From contig CAYWTM010000121.1 in NCBI GenBank assembly GCA_964460185.1, positions 1 through 10,268 of the forward strand: a stretch of 10,268 bases of DNA, in the 5' to 3' direction. A program made the position numbers and the translations under genes. The notes under the pieces were generated by a model. The model saw only the letters and a list, made by a program, of their open reading frames with translations. It searched no databases and was not told the origin of the DNA. This document shows, one piece after another, positions 6,176 through 10,268 of this stretch (position 1 is its first letter; each line of letters starts with the position of its first letter). The stretch comes from JAVJPJ01 sp040217295 (GTDB lineage Bacteria > Pseudomonadota > Alphaproteobacteria > Rhodobacterales > Rhodobacteraceae).

Positions 6176-6919
6176 ATGCTGACACGTGCGGAAAAACGGG
6201 CGGCCCATGCCCGCGCGCGGGCCTTCGTGTACGAAAGCCTCGCCAAGGCCGCCGGGGACCGCCCGGTCATGGCCGTCCAGGTGGGGGCCAATGACGGACA
6301 ACTCTCCGACCCCCTGTTCCCCTATTTCGCCGGTCACGGCTGGCACGGCCTCCTGCTCGAGCCGAACCCGGTCTATTTCGCCCGGCTGGGCGACCTGCAT
6401 GCCGCGCGCCCGCATGTCGTGCCCCGTCAGGTCGGGTGTTCGTCGTCCGCGGCCGAGATGACGTTGTTCTATCTCGACCCCGACCATGAGGATCTGTATC
6501 GCCGGGATGCGCGGGGCTGTGCCACGCTGGACCGCGCGCGCATGCGCGCGGCGCTCGAAAAGGAACGTGCCGACGTGCCCGAGGATCATATCGCGCAGGT
6601 CACGGTGCATCTGCGCCCCCTTGATGCGGTGCTGGCCGATGAGGGGATCACCACCGCCGATGTGCTGGTGATCGATGTGGAAGGCCACGAGCCCGAGGTT
6701 CTTGCGGGCTGCGATCTGGCGGCCCTGTCGCCCCGGCTGGTTGTGGTGGAACAAAATACCCGCTCGACACGGGGCGCCACACTGGCACCGCTGCGCGCGG
6801 CGGGGTTCCGGATCGCCAAGCTGGCGGGCGATGTCTATGCGTTCGCGCATGACTATCCCGACCGGGAGGGGGCAATCGACGCGCTGGTGTCGGCCGGTGG
6901 GACACGTGTGGATGGCTGA
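6176..6919 (+). CDS. FkbM family SAM-dependent methyltransferase
   Basis: A 247-residue protein resembling FkbM-type S-adenosylmethionine methyltransferases, a family best known for O-methylation of sugars, polyketides and glycans; its substrate is unknown. Visible marks: the SAM-binding MAVQVGANDGQLSDP (32-46), an acidic strand end HGLLLEPNP (57-65), and the family-typical DVLVIDVEGHEPEVLAG (162-178) followed by RLVVVEQN (187-194). No signal peptide or membrane span is seen. The ATG at 6176 is chosen because no in-frame ATG lies between the soxB stop and it and the conserved core follows soon. An upstream in-frame extension would run back into soxB without conserved character. The ribosome site is poor, a G-run inside a C6G6 palindrome. 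It lies 49 bp after soxB, probably on the same transcript. A role in sarcosine oxidation is not evident, since that enzyme needs no SAM methyltransferase. Confidence 0.85.
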   Translation: MLTRAEKRAAHARARAFVYESLAKAAGDRPVMAVQVGANDGQLSDPLFPYFAGHGWHGLLLEPNPVYFARLGDLHAARPHVVPRQVGCSSSAAEMTLFYLDPDHEDLYRRDARGCATLDRARMRAALEKERADVPEDHIAQVTVHLRPLDAVLADEGITTADVLVIDVEGHEPEVLAGCDLAALSPRLVVVEQNTRSTRGATLAPLRAAGFRIAKLAGDVYAFAHDYPDREGAIDALVSAGGTRVDG

Positions 6920-6998
6920 TGTGTCCCGGCATGAGGCGGCGATGATCGCGCGCGCGCAGGGCAGGGCGGCCATTATTGGCGCATCCCATAGGTCCGGA

Positions 6999-7016
6999 TC
7001 GGCCCTTTTTGGCCGA
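6999..7016. repeat. Short hairpin in the gap after the methyltransferase gene
   Basis: TCGGCC (6999-7004) pairs with GGCCGA (7011-7016) around a CTTTTT loop; outer CCGG segments could extend it with bulges. The T-run is in the loop, not after the stem, so it does not look like an intrinsic terminator. It lies in the 177-bp gap 6920-7096, which otherwise shows no coding signal. A weak TTGGCA (7025-7030) with GGATAG (7048-7053) could be an internal promoter, but the -10 is poor. Confidence 0.3.
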
Positions 7017-7096
7017 AACCGGCCTTGGCATGCTCATGATGTTGAACGGATAGCCAACCGGCGCATGCTGATCCCCACAGGAGTGGAGGAACCCTC

Positions 7097-7306
7097 ATGG
7101 CTGAATACGAACATTTCACCAAGCCTCATGGCTATGCCCCGCCGGACCGGTCTGGCAGCGCGGCGGGCGCGATCATGCTGGTCGGCGGTATCATATTGCT
7201 GTTCTTGCTTGCCGTCATGCTTATGGGCGGCGGGGGCGCTGCCCCGGTCGATCCGGCCGCGGCCCCGGTTGTCGACAGCACGCCGGGACCGGCGGTCTCG
7301 CAATAA
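7097..7306 (+). CDS. Small single-span membrane protein of unknown function
   Basis: A 69-residue protein I do not recognise. It has a polar N-terminus (1-20, MAEYEHFTKPHGYAPPDRSG), one strongly hydrophobic segment (about 22-44, AGAIMLVGGIILLFLLAVML), a glycine run (GGGG, 44-47) and a Pro/Ala-rich tail ending AVSQ. There are no cysteines and no lipobox, so it is likely a small inner-membrane protein rather than a lipoprotein. The start is well supported by GGAGG at 7085-7089, 7 nt before the ATG, with another GGAG just upstream. It sits between the methyltransferase gene and soxD and is followed within 25 bp by a strong terminator-like hairpin. The ribosome site and normal hydrophobic pattern argue for a real gene; its role is unknown. 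Confidence 0.75.
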   Translation: MAEYEHFTKPHGYAPPDRSGSAAGAIMLVGGIILLFLLAVMLMGGGGAAPVDPAAAPVVDSTPGPAVSQ

Positions 7307-7330
7307 TTCCAAAACCAACGGCTACCTCGT

Positions 7331-7364
7331 AGCGGGTGGGTGCCCTGTGGCGCCCGCCCGTTTT
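7331..7364 (+). terminator. Terminator-like hairpin inside the sox cluster, before soxD
   Basis: CGGGTGGGTGCC (7333-7344) pairs with GGCGCCCGCCCG (7349-7360) around a 4-nt CTGT loop: 12 bp with two T-G (U-G) wobbles. The adjacent A7331/T7362 and G7332/T7361 can add two more. TTTT (7361-7364) follows directly, the form of an intrinsic terminator with a short U-tract. It ends 14 nt before the soxD Shine-Dalgarno site (GGAGG, 7379-7383). It may end or weaken transcription from soxB, or act as an mRNA-stabilising or processing stem between soxB and soxDA. Confidence 0.6.
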
Positions 7365-7390
7365 CGCGTGGCCACACCGGAGGCACGCGC

Positions 7391-7711
7391 ATGCTGATCT
7401 TCACCTGTCCCTATTGCGGCGTGGAGGCCTGCGAAACCGAACTGGCCCCCGGCGGCGAGGCGCATCTCGAACGTTTCGGCCCCGGCTCGTCCGATGACGA
7501 TTTCGAGCAATACCTGTTCCTGCGTCCCAACGTGAAGGGCGTGCATTTCGAACGCTGGCGCCATGCCTACGGGTGCGGAAAATGGTTTCTGGCCGCCCGC
7601 GACACCGCCACGCTCGAGGTCTTCGGCACCTATCGCGCGCAGGTCACCGAACCGCCCGCCGACATCATCGCCGCCATCCAATCCAAACGCCCTGACTGGA
7701 GCACCCAATGA
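7391..7711 (+). CDS. soxD: Sarcosine oxidase, delta subunit
   Basis: The small zinc-binding subunit of heterotetrameric sarcosine oxidase, 106 residues. It begins MLIFTCPYCG as in relatives. The likely zinc ligands are C6 and C9 (CPYC), H58 (ERWRHAYGCGKW) and C62, matching the two-Cys/His/Cys set known from the solved enzyme, with the last two one residue earlier. The frame is open upstream to an ATG at 7340, but that lies in the terminator stem; the ATG at 7391 with GGAGG at 7379-7383 is clearly the start. The stop overlaps the soxA ATG as ATGA, so the delta and alpha subunits are translationally coupled. It is separated from soxB by two other genes and a hairpin. Confidence 0.96.
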   Translation: MLIFTCPYCGVEACETELAPGGEAHLERFGPGSSDDDFEQYLFLRPNVKGVHFERWRHAYGCGKWFLAARDTATLEVFGTYRAQVTEPPADIIAAIQSKRPDWSTQ

Positions 7712-10268
7712 GCACCCGTTTGGCCACAGGCGGTCGCCTGATCGACCGCTCGCACCACGTGAATTTCCGCTTCAACGGCAAGACCATGCGCGGCCATGCC
7801 GGCGACACGCTGGCCTCTGCGCTTCTGGCCAATGGCCAGACGATCATGGGCCGGTCGTTCAAGTATCATCGCCCGCGCGGCGTCATGACCAGTGGGGCGG
7901 AAGAACCCAACGCCCTGGTCAATCTGGGCGAGGGAGCGCGGTTGGAACCCAACCAGCGCGCCACCACCACCGAAGTGTTCGACGGGCTGACCGCCCGGTC
8001 GCAGAACCATTGGCCAAGCCTGGAATGGGACATCGGTGAAGTGAATGTGCTGGCCGCCCGGTTCCTGCCCGCGGGGTTCTACTACAAGACCTTCATCCAC
8101 CCGCGCCCTGCGTGGAAGCATGTGTTCGAACCCTTCATCCGGCAATCCGCCGGTCTGGGGCAGGCGCCAAAGACGCGCGACGTGGACCGGTACGAACATT
8201 TCTACGCCCATGTGGACGTGGTGATCGCCGGCGGCGGTATCGCCGGCTTGCAGGCCGCGCTTGAGGCAGGGCGCGCCGGGGCCCGGGTGCTGCTGTGCGA
8301 GCAAACCGCCCATTGGGGGGGGCGCGCGCCGGTGGACGGGGTCGAGATCGACGGCGTCCCGGCCGAAGACTGGATCAACGCAACCGTTCAAGTGCTTGAA
8401 AGAATGGATAATGTCCATCTGCGGCCCCGCTGCATGGTCGCAGGCGTCTACGATCATGGCTATATCACCGCCTACGAGCGCGTGGCCGACCATGCGCCCG
8501 GCACCGATGCGCCGCGTCACCGGCTTTGGCGCATTCGCACCGGGCAGGTGATCGCCGCCACCGGGGCGCTGGAACGTCCGCTCAGCTTTCCGGGCAATGA
8601 CAAACCGGGTGTGATGCTGGCCTCGGCCGCGCGGGATTACGTGGTCAATTACGGCGTGTCGGTGGGCGATCGTACGGTCATCGTGACCAATAACGATGAC
8701 GCCTATCGCACGGCCCTTGCGATCAAGGCGGCGGGTCTGGATGTGCCATGCATCGTGGATGCGCGCCCGGATGCGGACGGCCCCCTTGTGCAAGAGGCAC
8801 GCGCGCTTGGCATTCCGGTCAAGACGGGCATGGGTATTGCCAATGTGAAGGGGTTGCGTGGCGTCGTGTCGGTCCAACTGTGCCGCCAGGCCGGTGAGGG
8901 CGCCGTCGTCGAGAATGTCGTCTGTGACGCGGTCGCCATGTCGGGCGGCTGGTCGCCGGTGGTGCACCTGTGGTCCCATTGCGGGGGCAAGCTGACCTGG
9001 GATGCGGACCAGGCGTTCTTCCGCCCTGATCACGCGCGCCCGCCGACCAATCAAGATGGTGCCGGGTTCGTCGTCTGCGCGGGGGCGGCGGATGGCGCCC
9101 TCCACGCGGCCGACACGTTGCGAAATGCATCGCTCATGGCCCGCAAGGCCCTGGAAGTATGTGGAAAAAGTGCCCCGGATGCGCTGGTGTCCCAAGCCAC
9201 CGCCGTTGCGGAATCGCCGATGGCGCCGATCTGGGTGATGCCGCAGGGCGCGGGCCCTGCCAAACGCGCCAAGATGTGGCTGGATTTTCAGAACGACGTC
9301 AAGGTGTCGGACGTGCAGCTGGCCGCCCGCGAAGGGTATGAAAGCGTTGAACACACCAAGCGTTACACCACGCTCGGCATGGCAACAGATCAGGGCAAGC
9401 TGAGCAATATCAACGGTCTCGCGATCCTTGCTGAAGCATTGGGTGAAGATATTCCACGCGTCGGCACAACCACCTTCCGCCCCCCATACACTCCGATTTC
9501 CATGGGCGCGATCGGGGGCGAGGCCCGCGACGAGATCTTTCAGCCGCTGCGCCGCACGCCGATCCATGGCTGGCACGAGGACAACAACGCCTACTGGGAA
9601 CCGGTCGGCCATTGGCGGCGGCCCTATTGCTTTGCGAAACACGGCGAAAGCCACGCCGATGCCGTTGCGCGCGAAATCAATGCGACGCGCGGCAGCCTCG
9701 GCCTTCTGGATGCCTCGACCCTGGGCAAGATCATCGTCAAGGGCCCCGATGCGGGCCGGTTCATGGATATGCTCTACACCAACATGATGAGCAGCCTGAA
9801 ACCGGGCCGGTGCCGGTATGGCCTCATGTGCAGCGAAAACGGCTTTCTCAGCGATGACGGGGTTGTCGCCCGTATCGATGATGACACGTTCTTGTGCCAC
9901 ACCACCACGGGCGGCGCGGACAGGATCCATGCCCACATGGAAGACTGGCTGCAATGCGAATGGTGGGATTGGCAGGTCTACACCGCCAACGTGACCGAAC
10001 AATGGGCCCAGATCGCGGTGGTCGGGCCCAAGGCGCGGGCGGTTCTGGAAAAACTGGGCTCGGATCTGGACCTCGGCAACGACGCGCTGCCCTTCATGGC
10101 ATGGGCCGAAGGCAGGATCGGCGGGTTCGACGCGCGGGTGTTCCGGATCTCGTTCTCGGGCGAGCTGAGTTTCGAGGTTGCGGTGCCGGCCTCCCAGGGC
10201 CGGGCCTTCTGGGATGCCCTGCACGCGGCGGGCGCGGAATTCGGCGCGACCGCCTATGGCACCGAGGC
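7708..10268 (+). CDS. soxA: Sarcosine oxidase, alpha subunit (3' end outside the window)
   Basis: The large subunit of heterotetrameric sarcosine oxidase. It binds NAD+ and carries the folate domain that takes the oxidised methyl group as 5,10-methylene-tetrahydrofolate. About 853 codons are visible with no stop; relatives are near 1000 residues, so roughly 150 are missing. Domains by eye: an N-terminal ferredoxin-like fold (about 10-100, with MGRSFKYHRPRGVMTSGAEEPN) that has no cysteine, a nucleotide-binding motif VIAGGGIAG (172-180: G175, G177, G180) followed by VLLCEQ, a two-part flavoprotein-type region (about 170-590), and a C-terminal GcvT-like aminomethyltransferase domain from about residue 612 (RRTPIHGWHEDNNAYWEPVG) to the edge. 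The ATG overlaps the soxD stop by 4 bp. I read the frame through from start to edge without interruption. A soxG gene is expected downstream. Confidence 0.97.
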   Translation, partial: MSTRLATGGRLIDRSHHVNFRFNGKTMRGHAGDTLASALLANGQTIMGRSFKYHRPRGVMTSGAEEPNALVNLGEGARLEPNQRATTTEVFDGLTARSQNHWPSLEWDIGEVNVLAARFLPAGFYYKTFIHPRPAWKHVFEPFIRQSAGLGQAPKTRDVDRYEHFYAHVDVVIAGGGIAGLQAALEAGRAGARVLLCEQTAHWGGRAPVDGVEIDGVPAEDWINATVQVLERMDNVHLRPRCMVAGVYDHGYITAYERVADHAPGTDAPRHRLWRIRTGQVIAATGALERPLSFPGNDKPGVMLASAARDYVVNYGVSVGDRTVIVTNNDDAYRTALAIKAAGLDVPCIVDARPDADGPLVQEARALGIPVKTGMGIANVKGLRGVVSVQLCRQAGEGAVVENVVCDAVAMSGGWSPVVHLWSHCGGKLTWDADQAFFRPDHARPPTNQDGAGFVVCAGAADGALHAADTLRNASLMARKALEVCGKSAPDALVSQATAVAESPMAPIWVMPQGAGPAKRAKMWLDFQNDVKVSDVQLAAREGYESVEHTKRYTTLGMATDQGKLSNINGLAILAEALGEDIPRVGTTTFRPPYTPISMGAIGGEARDEIFQPLRRTPIHGWHEDNNAYWEPVGHWRRPYCFAKHGESHADAVAREINATRGSLGLLDASTLGKIIVKGPDAGRFMDMLYTNMMSSLKPGRCRYGLMCSENGFLSDDGVVARIDDDTFLCHTTTGGADRIHAHMEDWLQCEWWDWQVYTANVTEQWAQIAVVGPKARAVLEKLGSDLDLGNDALPFMAWAEGRIGGFDARVFRISFSGELSFEVAVPASQGRAFWDALHAAGAEFGATAYGTE

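Noticed and set aside
7061..7399. A 13-bp exact direct repeat, GCGCATGCTGATC, at 7061-7073 and at the soxD start 7387-7399.
   Set aside because: A match of this length is expected about once by chance in a GC-rich 10-kb window; no longer similarity surrounds the two copies.
7630..10224. An 864-codon open frame on the - strand opposite soxD and soxA.
   Set aside because: It mirrors the soxA coding frame in GC-rich DNA; its product (His, Gly, Arg and Ala rich) has no recognisable domain, while the + strand encodes a clear sarcosine oxidase alpha subunit.

Overview
The window is GC-rich, densely coding DNA from an alphaproteobacterium, most likely a member of the Rhodobacteraceae (Roseobacter/Rhodobacter-type). 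The support is the set of recognisable proteins: a DusA-type tRNA dihydrouridine synthase, a two-membrane-span CcmI, the RuvX plus DUF1289 pair, and a four-subunit sarcosine oxidase. The family assignment rests on my recognition of the encoded proteins; no search was run.

Layout. Left (+ strand): dusA (30-1028), then after an 81-bp gap with a candidate terminator, a TauE/SafE-type (TSUP) membrane permease (1110-1934). The permease overlaps by 4 bp a GTG-started phytanoyl-CoA-dioxygenase-like Fe(II)/2-oxoglutarate enzyme (1931-2716). Middle (- strand, read right to left): ccmI (4687 to 3461), ruvX (3464 to 2970) and a four-cysteine DUF1289 protein (2973 to 2713), each pair overlapping by an ATGA. 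The last - gene and the dioxygenase gene meet tail to tail and share one CTAG as both stop codons. Right (+ strand), after a 194-bp divergent gap: soxB (4882-6126), an FkbM-type SAM methyltransferase (6176-6919), a 69-residue single-span membrane protein (7097-7306), soxD (7391-7711) and soxA (7708 to past the window edge, about 853 codons visible).

How the genes work together. SoxB, SoxD and SoxA, with a SoxG expected just outside the window, form heterotetrameric sarcosine oxidase. It oxidatively demethylates sarcosine to glycine, makes H2O2 and can pass the methyl carbon to tetrahydrofolate, usually as the last step of choline / glycine betaine breakdown. CcmI acts in c-type cytochrome maturation, RuvX in nucleic-acid processing and DusA in tRNA modification; these are housekeeping genes. 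The permease and dioxygenase look like a translationally coupled pair of unknown substrate.

I found no mobile element, CRISPR array, tRNA or rRNA, and no clearly new defence or biosynthetic system. The parts most worth a second look are (a) the sox operon, interrupted by an FkbM methyltransferase, a tiny membrane protein and a strong terminator-like hairpin just before soxD, (b) the permease-dioxygenase pair, and (c) the compact convergent junction at 2713-2780.
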